From Strongyloides papillosus (lineage: Eukaryota; Nematoda; Chromadorea; Rhabditida; Strongyloididae): a stretch of DNA of 64,000 bases. The notes under the pieces are model-generated. The model searched no databases and was not told the DNA's origin. It saw only the letters and a program-made list of their open reading frames with translations. Location of the stretch: NCBI GenBank assembly GCA_005656395.1, contig SRSI01000050.1:496001-560000 (forward strand), in the 5' to 3' direction. Position 1 is the stretch's first letter, and the number at the start of each line of letters is the position of its first letter. Positions 26,036 to 38,088 of the stretch are shown piece by piece. The position numbers and the translations under genes were made by a program.

Positions 26036-27665
26036 CACAGAAAAAAATAGGACAAATTTTGACAAATCTATCTATAATGCAAAAAAATGTCCCACCATTT
26101 TAAAAAATTGAATATTATTCAAATTTTAAAATTATCAAGCAATAGCAAAAATTTTTAAACAACACAAAATATTGGGTTGTCGCATACATTTTGTCGTTTT
26201 TTTACAAAGATATATATGTTTAACTTTTTAAATTAATGTGACTTTTTTAAATTTTAATATTTTTTATGATATTATGCTCATTTAGATCTTAACTTGTTTT
26301 TTTATTTTATAAAATATGATATTAAAAGTTAATTTCGTGTAAAATTATTGATGTTTTATTAAAAATCATTATTTTAAACAATCTATTAACGACAAAAAGT
26401 TTAAAAATTTCGCAACAATAATAAAGAAAAGCAGTAATTATTTACTCACACAAAGTATTATTATTTAAAAATATTAATTTAGTATTCGTTCTTATTTTAA
26501 ATTAAAATATGTAAAAGTTATTTTTTTTACTATAAATAAAAATCTACATTATTTTATAACTTTTCATAAGTTTGATTTTAAAAGATGATCTTTAAGAGAC
26601 ATGGAAAATGGAATTTGACAGTTAACTAACATTAAATATGCTACATATTTGTAAAATTTGCTACATCTTATGAAATTTTGCGCCATCTTTTTTAGCAATT
26701 TGCACCATCTTAGTACATTTTTTCGACATGTATCTTTCATACCAAATAAATTATCTTTCAACATAATTTAGGTATGTTAAAGAGTAAAATAATATTATTA
26801 AAATAAAGTGGAATTGAATTGGAAAAAGTGACTTTCGCTTGTCCATTGGGTAACAAAAATGATTTTTTTAAGAAACATACATAATATGGGCCAGCGAAAA
26901 AGTATTCTTTTTTATTTTTTACTAACTTAATTTTCGATTATTCCATTGGGTTCAGTTCACACACGACAACTCACTTTACAGCGACTCCTACCCTAATTAA
27001 GTTAAAAAAGAAACGATGGAAATCAGCTTGCCCGTGGTCACCTATGATCAAACGAAATGACATTAAAAAAAAGGAAAAAATATGAGTAACCATGGACAAG
27101 TGAATGTCTACCGTCCTAAAAAAGATGGCGCAAATTGGTCAAAAAGATGTTGCAAAAATGACAAAGATGGCCAAATTGATAAAAAAGATGGCGCAAAATG
27201 TCATAAGATGCAGCAAATTTTACAAATATGTAACATATTTGATGTAGATAACTCTTAAATTCTGGGTTTCAAAAAACATTATGAAAACAATTTAGAGCAT
27301 AAAATGTGAAAATTTCATAAAATACAATTTATAATAATTCAAACAATTGAAAAATATTTAAAAAATGTACTATAATATGTTAAAAATGTTTTTTTTTTTA
27401 TAAAAGTGTTTGTAATTTTACATAGAATTAAATTCTAACCTTATATTTTAGAATTTATTGTAGAAAACAAGTTATGTTCTAAAATAAAAATAGTATACTA
27501 AAAAAAGAGAAACTTATTTTAATAATTCACTAATTATTGTTTTAATTTTTCATGTACAAAATAATTGTGATAAAATTAGTCGCAAATAAAGAAAATTTGA
27601 ATTTTATTTGGTGGGACAAATTTATTACATTTTTTGCAAACCTGTGTCCTTTTTTTTTTTGTGTG
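26036..27665. mobile_element. Large palindromic non-autonomous DNA transposon, about 1.63 kb
   Basis: The spacer after receptor A is interrupted compared with the same spacer after receptors B and D. The insert begins CACAGAAAAAAATAGGACA and ends with the near reverse complement (TGTCC, T-run, GTGTG), flanked by TA on both sides. Further matching inverted blocks lie inside: TGTCCCACCA against TGGTGGGACA, and the GATGGCGCAAA-type blocks at 26610-26735 against 27112-27250, so nearly the whole element folds on itself. No transposase frame is present; the 66-codon frame inside is chance. A TA target and long inverted repeats suggest a Tc1/mariner-like or foldback-type non-autonomous element (inference). 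Confidence 0.75.
27118..27225 (+). repeat. Short tandem motif array (GATGGCGCAAA type) inside the palindromic element
   Basis: Five diverged units of about 18-23 bp, each with AAAGATG followed by GCGCAAA, TTGCAAA, GCCAAA or CAGCAAA. The same array occurs in inverted orientation at about 26630-26735. It forms the inner arm of the palindrome. Confidence 0.65.
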
Positions 27666-28169
27666 TAACTACCATTAGAATTTGGACAAATTTTCTCAAG
27701 ACCAGAAATGATGTTTATTTTGTTCTTAGAGTCTTATTCTTATAATGTGAAAAAGTTGGTTTTAAGTAAAGTATTTTACTATAGTCAAATTCTGTAACCT
27801 TTAGAACAAGTTCCTTTGGTATGTCTTCCGGAAACTTTAAATTAACTTTCAATTAGTGTTAAATGTTTGTTTCCAAAAATTAGTCGAACAAATTGTTTCA
27901 GAGCATTAATGGATAATTTCTACTATTTTACTTGTGAATCCCTTTCCATTGTAGCTTATTTTTAAATACATTAATAGCTTTTTTCCGATCCTAATTACTT
28001 TATTTACAAAACTTTATGAAAATACATTCAGATTTTTATATTTATTTATTTTTCTGTATAAATTAAATGTTATCAATATATATTTAAGGGGAAATTTTCA
28101 TCAAAAAGTTATTTTCATTTTTTAAAATATTAATAATGAAATTATACAAGCAGCGACAGGCGCAGAAGG

Positions 28170-28600
28170 TTGGTTATGTATAAAGCTAATTTAAAAGATG
28201 TTGAAGCAAACTTTGCAGATTACTTATTAAAAATCTTTGTTGCAGACCAAGTAGAAGCAGTTATAATTTTACAATAAAAATATTGGGTAAGCTTGGTTTA
28301 TATGGTATGAATAATTTGATAAGTAAGACTGTAGGTGCTTAAAGGCAATTATTTTCCAATATATGGATCAAATAAAATATCTACTGTTTGAAATGAAAAA
28401 AAAGACATTGTTCTTGAAGGTATGGACAAGGATTATTCTATGACAATAACTTTTGCTACACCAGAAGTAATTACAAAAGCCTTTGCGGATTTAAGGAGTT
28501 TTTTTACAGAGGATGAATGAAAAGCAATATATCCTGATTATGATAAATTTTTCTTGTTGAATAATTGTATTGATGCATATCTTTAATTTAACTAGGTATT
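28170..28600 (+). pseudogene. Decayed companion gene, copy 2
   Basis: Second copy of the unknown relic. Readable pieces: LKDVEANFADYLLKIF, ILGKLGLYGMNNLISKTVGA, and after shifts DYSMTITFATPEVITKAFAD and IYPDYDKFF, with stops between. It matches copy 4 at about 34500 almost base for base over several hundred bases, much more closely than copies 1 and 3. Confidence 0.6.
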
Positions 28601-29667
28601 TACTGTAAAACAAATATTTTATTTCAAGATATATATTATATTTTTTAAAGAAAGTAGATGTATATCATGATTCTTAGTGTTCATTTAAATTTCTACTAAA
28701 TTAATTTGTTTATAAAAATTAACACTTTGAAATGACTAAAAATAATATTCATTTTGTTATGTAACGAAAATTTGTTACATTGCTTAATTATATTTATATA
28801 GTATTTTTTTTAAAAAAAAGTTGAAAAATAATATTCTATATATCTTTAATTGATTTTTAAATATTTTTATTTTTTTTTCGTTATATATCAGACATATTAA
28901 AAATCATTCTGAACCGTAACTTCCTGCAGTATATCAAATTTTCTGGATGAACTAGAAATAACATGGAAATTGTTAAAAAACAAAATTTTAAATAACATAA
29001 AGTACGTTATTATTCATATCAATATAATTATAGATATTCATAATATAAGTTTTAAAAAAGGCACTAAATTTTTTCAATTATCATCAATTAAAGCAAATTA
29101 GACAAAACATCTTTTGTATTAATTAACGGCAAATATATTCTAAAAACGAAGTAAACATAATACCCTAACTTTATCATTCTACTATCCTAACTTAATAAAA
29201 TTATTACCTTAAATTGAAATATATCGTAATAAAATTATTATTTTGTAAATTACTTTTTTATTCTAGTGACAAACATGTTTTTTTATAGAAATAATTTCTA
29301 TGAAATAAAAGTTTCAAATATATAACGATTCTACAATTATTAATACAATTTTTAGTTTGAGTGCATTGATTAACAAAGTCCTGACGTTTCTAATAAAGCA
29401 CTTTTACAAATAAGATGACGACCTCTTCAAGTTTATTAATATTTCGAAAATCAAAATATTTTTTTTGTTTTGATAAGACTAGAATTTTTTTAGCTGTTAA
29501 ATAAGTGAAAGTTTATTAGATTAAAATAATAACTTTAAACTGCGAATTATGTTTTTTTGTAAATATCGTTTGATAAATGATTTATAACATTATTTTTAAT
29601 ATCGATAATTTCTATAGACTTACAAGAAACGTTTTCTAACGGTAAATACTAGATTAAGTTTCTAAAA

Positions 29668-30638
29668 ATGGTTAATGTGATTTTGGTTGCCGACATTATT
29701 CAACTGATGTACAAGATACCATCAATGCTTCTAATGATTTTATCAATATATGTTATAATAAAAGAAATCAAAAATAAAAATGTCCGTTTTAACAAACAAT
29801 TTTATATAATAATTGTTTGTAAATTAGTTAATGAAATTATTTTTATTATAACTACTTTTATATTTTATAAATTACCTAGATTAGGATTCTTTAATAATTT
29901 TTTTAAAAACAATAATTGGACAGCAACATTGTCTTATCTTTTAGCAGCACAACAGACAACTTTTATGTTTCTTATAACACTTTTAACTAGTGTAAATAGA
30001 TATATAGCTGTTAAATATCCTGTATCGTATAACCTTTATTTTTCAAAATCAAAAATAATTATGATGTCACTAACTTTTATTATATTATCTACAATAATTG
30101 GACTTGGAAATATTTTTTTTAATGCAGAATATAAAGAATTTGATTTATTTGGTTATTTTTTTCCATTTTTTATATCCAAGAATGTAATTTATTATCAATT
30201 CTTTTATACAATCATTTTATTTGGAATCATTTCTATTGCAACATGTATTTTCAATGCAATGTCCATTTTTGCACTAAAAAAACACAATCAAATTGATAAA
30301 AAATTCAAAAGGGAATTGTATTATATCATATATTCAATTTTTATTTTTATCACATTATTAGTTGTTGAGGCTTTCTTTGTTTGCAGATTTATTGGTGTAA
30401 AATATGAAATTAAATTATTTGTTCACATACAAAATCTTCTCCATTTTGTGGCATTCGATTTATCATCTGTTGGAGATTTCTATTTTCTCATTTCTTTGTC
30501 GTAAGTCTAGATTACTAATGTTCATATTAAAAAAATTTAATTTTTAGTATTGAACTAAGACAAGCATTGAAGACTATTCTTGGATGTTCTAAAAAATTAA
30601 AAAACAAAGTTACTTTAAAAATTCCTTATCGTAGGTAA
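29668..30638 (+). CDS. Chemoreceptor-like 7TM GPCR, cluster gene B
   Basis: Two exons (29668..30500, 30548..30638) give 307 aa. Seven hydrophobic segments, NRYIAVKYP after TM3, GLGNIFFNAEYKEFDLFG between TM4 and TM5, and tail IELRQALKTILGCSKK in exon 2. The leader and first codons (MVNVILVADIIQL) are nearly identical in DNA to gene C. A TTCTATAG acceptor at 29617 sits 50 bp before the ATG. The frame is intact, so it is probably functional. Family assignment as for gene A. Confidence 0.82.
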
Positions 30639-31279
30639 TTTTTTTTATTATGAATATCATTCAATTGTAAAAGTAATTAAAATCTTAAAATGTTTTTAAA
30701 TTTGTATAAACTTGTTCAAGATTAGAAATGACGTTTATTTTGTTCTTAGAATCTTACTCTCATAATGTGGAAGATTAATTTCAATACAGTATTTAAATTA
30801 GTCACATTCCTTGGTCTCTAGGGTAAGTTCCTTGTGTGTGATTTCCGAAAATTTTGAATTAATGTTAAGATAATGTTCAAAGTTATTTCCAGTAATCATG
30901 GAATCAATTGTACCAAAGCAATAATCAACAATTCCCAAAAATTTTTAATTATTTTACTTGTGAATCCCTCTTCATTGTGGTTTATTTTTGAATACATTAA
31001 TGGCTTTTTTCCATCTTAATAACTTTATTTACAAAACTTCTTGAAAATACATAAAAATTCATGTTTATATAAATGATGAAATAATTTATTGTGAAAATAA
31101 AAAAAAAATCATTCTGTTTTTCTTATTACCTGAAAATTACATATAAATTTTTGCATTTATTTATTTTTCTGTAAAAATTAAATATATCGATATATGTTAG
31201 AAAAGAAAATTTCATAAAAAAATTATTTTAGATTTTTAAATTTTTAATAATAAAAGTATACAAGCAGGGACGAGTGCAC

Positions 31280-31690
31280 CATTTTTATTACATGTGAAAC
31301 TTATTTTATGGATTTTAAAACAAACTTTGCAGACTGTTTATTAAAAAACTCTCATTATGATTTTTGGCATAAAAATATTAGGTAGGGTTAAATTATATGG
31401 TATGAATGATTTTATTAGTAGAACTGTAGGTGCTTAAAAGCCATCTATTTTTCTGTATATAAATCAGATAAAAGATCTAATGTTTGAAATGGAAAAGAAG
31501 AATGATAATATTTTTAAAGGTATAAATGAAGATTATTCTATAACAATAGTTAATGTTTCACCAGAATTAATTATCAAAATTAAAATTTTCTAAATTTAAT
31601 AGAGTTTTTACAGATGATGAATGAAATACAGCATTTCCTGATTATTACCAATTTTTTAAGATGGGCAATTATATTGATGTATGTTATTAA
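31280..31690 (+). pseudogene. Decayed companion gene, copy 3
   Basis: The most degraded copy. ILGRVKLYGMNDFISRTVGA and NDNIFKGINEDYS can be read in different frames, with stops and small deletions between. Its position between receptors B and C matches the other copies. Confidence 0.5.
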
Positions 31691-32983
31691 TTTAATTAGA
31701 GTTTTACTATAAAACAAATATTTAATCTCAAGTTATGTATTATACTTTTATTAACAAAGTAGATGTATATCGTGATTATTAGTGGTCATTTGAAATTTCT
31801 AGAAAATTAATTTCTTCGTAAAAAATAAATTTTTAATGTCTGAAAATAATATTTATTTTGTCATGCTTATTAAATTTCTTTCATTGTTTAATTATGTTAA
31901 TAAAGTGCTTCGTGAACATCACCTCTCTTTACCCAAAAATATCTGCCCACTTTATTTCTACATAAATATCCGATTTATCCTAATATTCATTTATTCTTTA
32001 TAACCCTCAGTTATTAAGATGTTGTTGGTGTTTATAATTTTATGATTATAATAAGATGTTTTCTTTATACACTTATTTCTTTTTGAACTTATAATGCTAC
32101 ATACATAACGAGTGTTTTATAAAAAACAGTAGAAGGTAAACTTTTATATTTTTAATTGGTTTTTTGATATTAAAGTTATTTTTCTGTTATAAATTCAACA
32201 TACAAAAAAGATTTTGCATTGGGACTTCCTGCAGTATATCGTGTTTTCGTAATGAACTAAAATTATTATGAGATTGTTTGAAATTAAAATGTAAATACCA
32301 CAAACTACGTAATATAAATATCATTATTAAAGTAAATGTTAATAATATAAATTTTAATAAAGGGTAGAAAGAATAACAAATTTTTTAATTATCATCAGTT
32401 AGAGGAAATTAGAAGAAATATTGTTTTTGTTAAGTAATCTCAAATTATTTTAAAAAACGACACAAACATAGTATTCTATCATAGTATTTTATTGTTTTAT
32501 GTAAGCAGCAATATTATCTTTAATTGAAATATATCGTAATAAAATGATTATTTTGTATCATTACTTTTTTATTATAAAGATAAGCATGTTTTTTTATAGA
32601 AATATTTTTAAATTAATTTATAATTCACTTAATTTCAATGAAATAAAAGTTTCAAATATATAACAGTAATTCCACAATTATTAATATAATTTTTAGTTAA
32701 AGTGCATAGGTAGACATAGTTTTTTAATATGATAAAAATTTTTAAAATATTATTAATATATAAAAAATCAAAATAAGTTCTTTCTTTTTATGTAGGACTG
32801 AATTTTACTAGTTTTTCATTAATCACAAGTTTATATGATTAAAATAATCACTTTAAACTATAAATCATTTTTTTGTAAATATCGTTTGATGAATTATAAA
32901 TAACATTACTTTCAATATCAATAATTTCTATAGACTTACAAGAAACGTTTTCTAACGGTAAATACTAGATTAAGTTTCTAAAA

Positions 32984-33949
32984 ATGGTTAATGTGATTTT
33001 GGTTGCCGACATTATTCAACTTATATATAAGATACCATCAGTGATTTTAATGATGTTGTCAGTATTTGTTTTAATAAAAGAAATCAAAAATAAAAATGTT
33101 AATTTTAACACGCAATTTTATATAATAATTGTTTGCAAATTAACTAATGAAATTATTTACATTATAACTGTTTTTATATTTATAAAATTACCTAAAAGGG
33201 GATTTTATAAAAATTTTCTGGAAAACAACGATTGGACAGCATTATTATTCTATGTTTTATTTGCCCAGCAAATAACTTTTATGTTTCTTATAACACTCCT
33301 AGTTAGTATAAATAGATATATAGCTGTTAAATATCCTTTATTATATAACTCTTATTTTTCAAAATCCAAAGTAATTTTTATATTACTATTTTTTATTATT
33401 TTATCGACAATGATTGGACTTGGAAATATTTTTTTTAATGCAGAATATAAAGAATTTGATTTATTTGGTCACTTTCTTCCATATTTTAAATCTAAAAATG
33501 AAATTTATTATCAAATGTTCTATTCAATCATTTTATTTGGGATCATTTCCAGTGCAACATGTATCTTCAACGTAATGGCTATTTTAACATTGAAGAAATT
33601 TAACCAAAATGGTAAAAAATTTAAGAAAGAATTATATTATATCATATACTCAATTTTTATTTTTATAACTTTATTATTTGTTGAAGCTTTATTTGTTTAT
33701 AGATTTGTTGGTGTAAAATTAAAAATTAAATATGTCTATTTTATAAATAATTTTCTTCATGTTGTTGCATTTGATTTAACATCTGTTGGAGATTTTTATT
33801 TTCTTATTTATTCATCGTAAGTTCAGATTATTAACTTTCATATTTAAGAAAAATTAATTTTTAGTAATGAATTAAGAAAAGCATTGAAAACTACTTTTGG
33901 ATGTTCTAAAAAATTCAATAATAAAGTTAATGTCGAAATTCCTTTGTAA
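32984..33949 (+). CDS. Chemoreceptor-like 7TM GPCR, cluster gene C
   Basis: Two exons (32984..33816, 33865..33949) give 305 aa. The seven-segment layout is like A and B; the tail ends early at EIPL. The sequence is a patchwork: the leader and first codons follow B, the stretch SKSKVIFILLFFIILSTMIG follows A, and NAEYKEFDLFG follows B again. TTCTATAG acceptor at 32933. Intact frame. Confidence 0.82.
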
Positions 33950-34499
33950 AGCTAATTTTTCTACTTATTAATAATAAAATCCAATTAAAAAATATGGTTA
34001 AATGTTCAAAATTATTTTTTATTTGGGTAAATTTTTTCAGGACTAGAAATGATGTTTATATTGTTATTAAAATCTTACAATGTGAAAAAGTTAGTTTTAA
34101 GCACAATATTTACCTATATTCACATTATTTAGTCTCTACGAAAAGGTTTCAATGGTATAACTTTCGAAAAATTTGAAATAACTATCACATAGTCTCCAAT
34201 ATTTTTTTTACAAAAGTCAGACAGTCAGTTGTAACAAACAAAGCATTACTCGACAATTCTCAAGACAAAATTTATTATTTTATTTGTGAATCCTTCTCAC
34301 TTGCAACTTATTTTTGAATATATTAATAGCTTTTTTTTGATCCTAATTACTTTATTTACAAAATTTTATGAAAATACATTTAAATTTCTATATTTATTTA
34401 TTTTTCTGTATAAATTAAATGTTATCAATATATATTTAAGGAGAAATTTCCATCAAAAAGTTATTATCGATATTTAAAATATTAATAATGAAATTATAC

Positions 34500-34935
34500 A
34501 AGCAACGACAAGCGCAGAAGGTTGGTTATGTATAAAGCTAATTTAAAAGATGTTGAAGCAAACTTTCCAGATTACTTATTAAAAATCTTTGTTGTAGACC
34601 AAGTAGAAGCAGTTATAATTTTACAATAAAAATATTGGGTAAGCATGGTTTATATGGTATGGATAATTTAATAAGTAAGACTGTAGGTGCTTAAAGCCAA
34701 TTATTTTTCCATATATGAATCAAATAAAAAATCGAATGTTTTAAATGAAAAAAAAGAATGATAATGTTCTTGGTGGAATAGATAAAGGGTAATCTATGAC
34801 AATAACTTCTACTATACCAGAGGTAATTATCAATATTTTCTGAAAGAGTTTTTACAGAAGATGAATGAAATACAGTATATCCTGATTACGATTTGTTTTT
34901 CTTGATGGATAATTATATTGATGTATGTCATAAAT
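34500..34935 (+). pseudogene. Decayed companion gene, copy 4
   Basis: Near-duplicate of copy 2, including the same early stop after VEAVIILQ, so both derive from an already broken ancestor. Later pieces read ILGKHGLYGMDNLISKTVGA. Lies between receptors C and D. Confidence 0.6.
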
Positions 34936-36159
34936 TTAGCTAGGTATTTATTATGAAACAAATATATAATCTCAAGATATGTATTATATTTTTTATTAAG
35001 AAAGTAAATGCATATTATGTTTCATAAAATTAATTTGAAATTTCTACAAAATTAATTTTTTTTGTAAAAATTAAATTTAAAATGACTGAAAATAATATTT
35101 ACTTTGTTATGTGAAAAAGATTTATTTTCATTGTTTAACTTTGTTAATACAGTATTTTATAAAAAAAACATTTGAAAGATAAAATCCCATATACCTTTAA
35201 TTAGTTTTTAAATAGTTCTACTATTTTTTAGTTATAAATTCAACGCTTTAAAAACAAATTTGCACTGTGACTTCCTTCACTTTATCAAGTTTCGTGATAA
35301 ACTAAAAAATATTAGAATTTGGAAAAACAAATGTACAAATAACACAAAGTACGTTATATAAATATCATTATAATTATAGACATTCATAATAAAATTTTTT
35401 TAAAAAATAGTAAAGATATTAAATTTTATAAACTATCATTAATTAATAGAAATTAGAAAAACACTTTTTTTAAAAAAACAATGATAAATTTATTTTAAAG
35501 AAAGAAGCGAGCGTAATGTCCTAGTGTTATTGTTTTATTGTTCTGCTTTAACAAGAATATTATGTTAAGCTGAAATATATCGTATAAAGTGATTATTTTT
35601 CATCATCTTTTCTTATTTTAATGATGAGCGCCTTTTTTGTTGGAATTATTTTGATTTATAATTAATTTTTTTACTGTGAAACATGAAATCAAATATGTAA
35701 CCCATTTCAAAGTTACAGATGCAGTTTTGAGTTAAAGTTCAAAGATTTATGAAGTTCCTATGTTCATAATTTGCAAGGTGAAATGAATTATGATATATAT
35801 TTCAAAGAGCTTATATCGCTTAGAAAATTTATATATACATAACATTTGATCCACTGATTTCACTTTCTAATGATATTTTTAAAAGTTAATTGTAAATATT
35901 AAAAAAAAAGTGAAAAAGTAAAAATTCGTGTTAGATAAAAAGTTAATCTGTTTACTCTTGGTATATCCTTAACAAAGGTGGAGATTATTGAATGTCTATG
36001 TAATAATTATAAATTTTTAGTTAATAATAAGTCTGCAAAGTATTTAATTAAAAAGAAATTTCGAAAAAACCATTTAAAACAAAATATTTTTTTAAATAGT
36101 AAAAGATTTTTTTTAAAAATCACTAAATTTGATTGCCAACACATTATAATTTATGTCTT

Positions 36160-36620
36160 AACCTGTAGATAACCTATCAAATATATTAATATCTCATTTT
36201 TTAGGCAAGATTTAGTTCTAAAATCACATGCAAGCAATCTTTAATATCTATCTTTTTAAGGAAGATATTCACCCTCAAAACTTACAAATCTTTTTTTTGA
36301 TTTAATGATACTAAATTGTCAATACATTATAATTTCTATTGAATCTTCTTCCTAACACATGAAGATAATTAATATCTTGTTCGTAGCTAGAAATTTAGTC
36401 TGAAATCGCATGCAATTAATTTTTTGTCTTTCTAAGGAAAATATTTACCAATAAATATTTTTTTGTTCCAAATCATAAATAATCCTTCAATAAAATGTAA
36501 TTTTTATCTAAGCCTATAAACAACCTACAAAAGTGATTAATATCTCATTTTGTAAACAAAACCTTGTACTAAAATCCTATGCAATTGATTTTTAATTTTC
36601 GTTCTTTTAAGGAAAATATG
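36160..36620 (+). repeat. Diverged tandem repeat, about 170-180 bp period
   Basis: Three copies share the order TTAATATCT, then a TTAGTTCTAAAATC-like block, then ATGCAA, then CTTTTTAAGGAA. Their AATATCT words lie near 36188, 36370 and 36538. The copies are strongly diverged. A 64-codon frame just upstream (35978-36172) is not supported as a gene. Confidence 0.5.
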
Positions 36621-37124
36621 AATAAATTAATTGAGTGCATAAAAATTTCATCAAACATTTTTTAATTTTTTTTAGTATCGTTTGATCAGGAATATTATGC
36701 TAACTACGATCATAACATTTGTTTATTGTTATTTATGTTTACTAAAAAGTTATTTTCAAATAAAAATGGGAGAAATTTTTTAGCATCATTTTTATTTTAC
36801 AACAAGGTTTTTGAAAAAGCAATTCAATTGCATTTACTATTCATAATAAATCACTTTGTTCAAATAAGATGTTAATTTCTTCAAATTTATTAATATATCG
36901 AAAAATAAAATAATTTTTTTTTGTTTTGATAAGACTAGAATTTTTTTAGCCGTTAATTAGACTAGAGTTTGAGTTTATATGGTTAAAATAACCACTTTCA
37001 AAATAAAATTATTTATTTTGATAAAATTTTGATAACATTACTTATAGTATCATTAATTTTTACAGATTCACGAGGAAATTTTTCTAACTGTATATCTTAG
37101 ACATATCTTTTAGAAATTGTTGAT

Positions 37125-38088
37125 ATGATTTCGATTTTGGAGATTATTCAACTTATATATAAGATACCATCACTACTTTTAATGATGTTATCAATATATG
37201 TTATAATAAAAGAGATTAAAATTAAAAATGTTAATTTTAACACACCATTTTATACAATAATTGTTTGTAAATTAACTAATGAAATTATTTATAATATAAA
37301 TGTTTTTATATTTTTTAAACTACCTAAATGGGGATTTTATAATAATTTTATGGAAACCAATGATTGGACAGCAACATTATTCTATATTTTAGCAACACAA
37401 CAAACAACTTTTATGTTTCTTATAACACTTTTAACAAGTATAAATAGATATATAGCTGTTAAATATCCTTTATCGTATAAATTTTATTTTTCAAAATTTA
37501 AAATATTTACAATTATACTATTTTTAATCATATTATCAACAATAATTGGACTTGGAAATATTCCATTAAATGCAAGATATGAAAAATGCGGTCTTTTTGG
37601 TTACTTTGCTCCATTTTTAAAATCCAAACATCAGTTTTATTATCAACTATTTTATCAAATCCTTTTGTTTGGAGTCATTTCTATTGCAACATGCAGTTTT
37701 AATGTAATGGCTATTTTAGAATTGAAGAAACACAAAATAATTGGTTATAAATACAAAAGAGAATTTTATTATATAATATACTCAATTTTTATTTTTATAA
37801 CCTTATTCTCTGTTGAAACTTTCTTTGTTTGTTTCATTATTGCTGTAAAATATGGAATTAAGTTTTTTACTAAAACAAATTATTTTCTCTATGTTGTGAC
37901 ATTTGATTTAACATCTATTGGAGATTTCTATTTTCTTATTTATTCATCGTAAGTGCAAATTATTAACGTTTATTTCTAAGTAAAATCAAATTTTTAGTCG
38001 TGAACTAAGAAATGCATTGAAAACTTTTTTTGGATGTTCTAAAAAATTCGTTAATAAAGTTAATATCAAAATTCATTATCGAAAGTAA
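37125..38088 (+). CDS. Chemoreceptor-like 7TM GPCR, cluster gene D
   Basis: Two exons (37125..37948, 37998..38088) give 304 aa. Seven hydrophobic segments, NRYIAVKYPLSYKF after TM3 and tail RELRNALKTFFGCSKK. The position of the start codon in A, B and C (AAAATGGTT) reads AAATTGTT here, with ATT in place of ATG, so translation must start three codons later at an ATG. The acceptor is TTTTTACAG at 37065 instead of TTCTATAG; the AG is kept although the bases around it changed. The remainder is intact. Confidence 0.8.

Noticed and set aside
26564..26764. 66-codon minus-strand frame inside the palindromic element
   Set aside because: Lies in the inverted motif array; no similarity to transposases.
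31907..32115. About 200-bp extra sequence in the spacer between receptors B and C
   Set aside because: Compared with sibling spacers it looks inserted, but no inverted ends or target duplication could be found, so it was not called as a mobile element.
35978..36172. 64-codon frame upstream of the tandem repeat
   Set aside because: K/N/F-rich, no start context, not conserved in the other receptor units.
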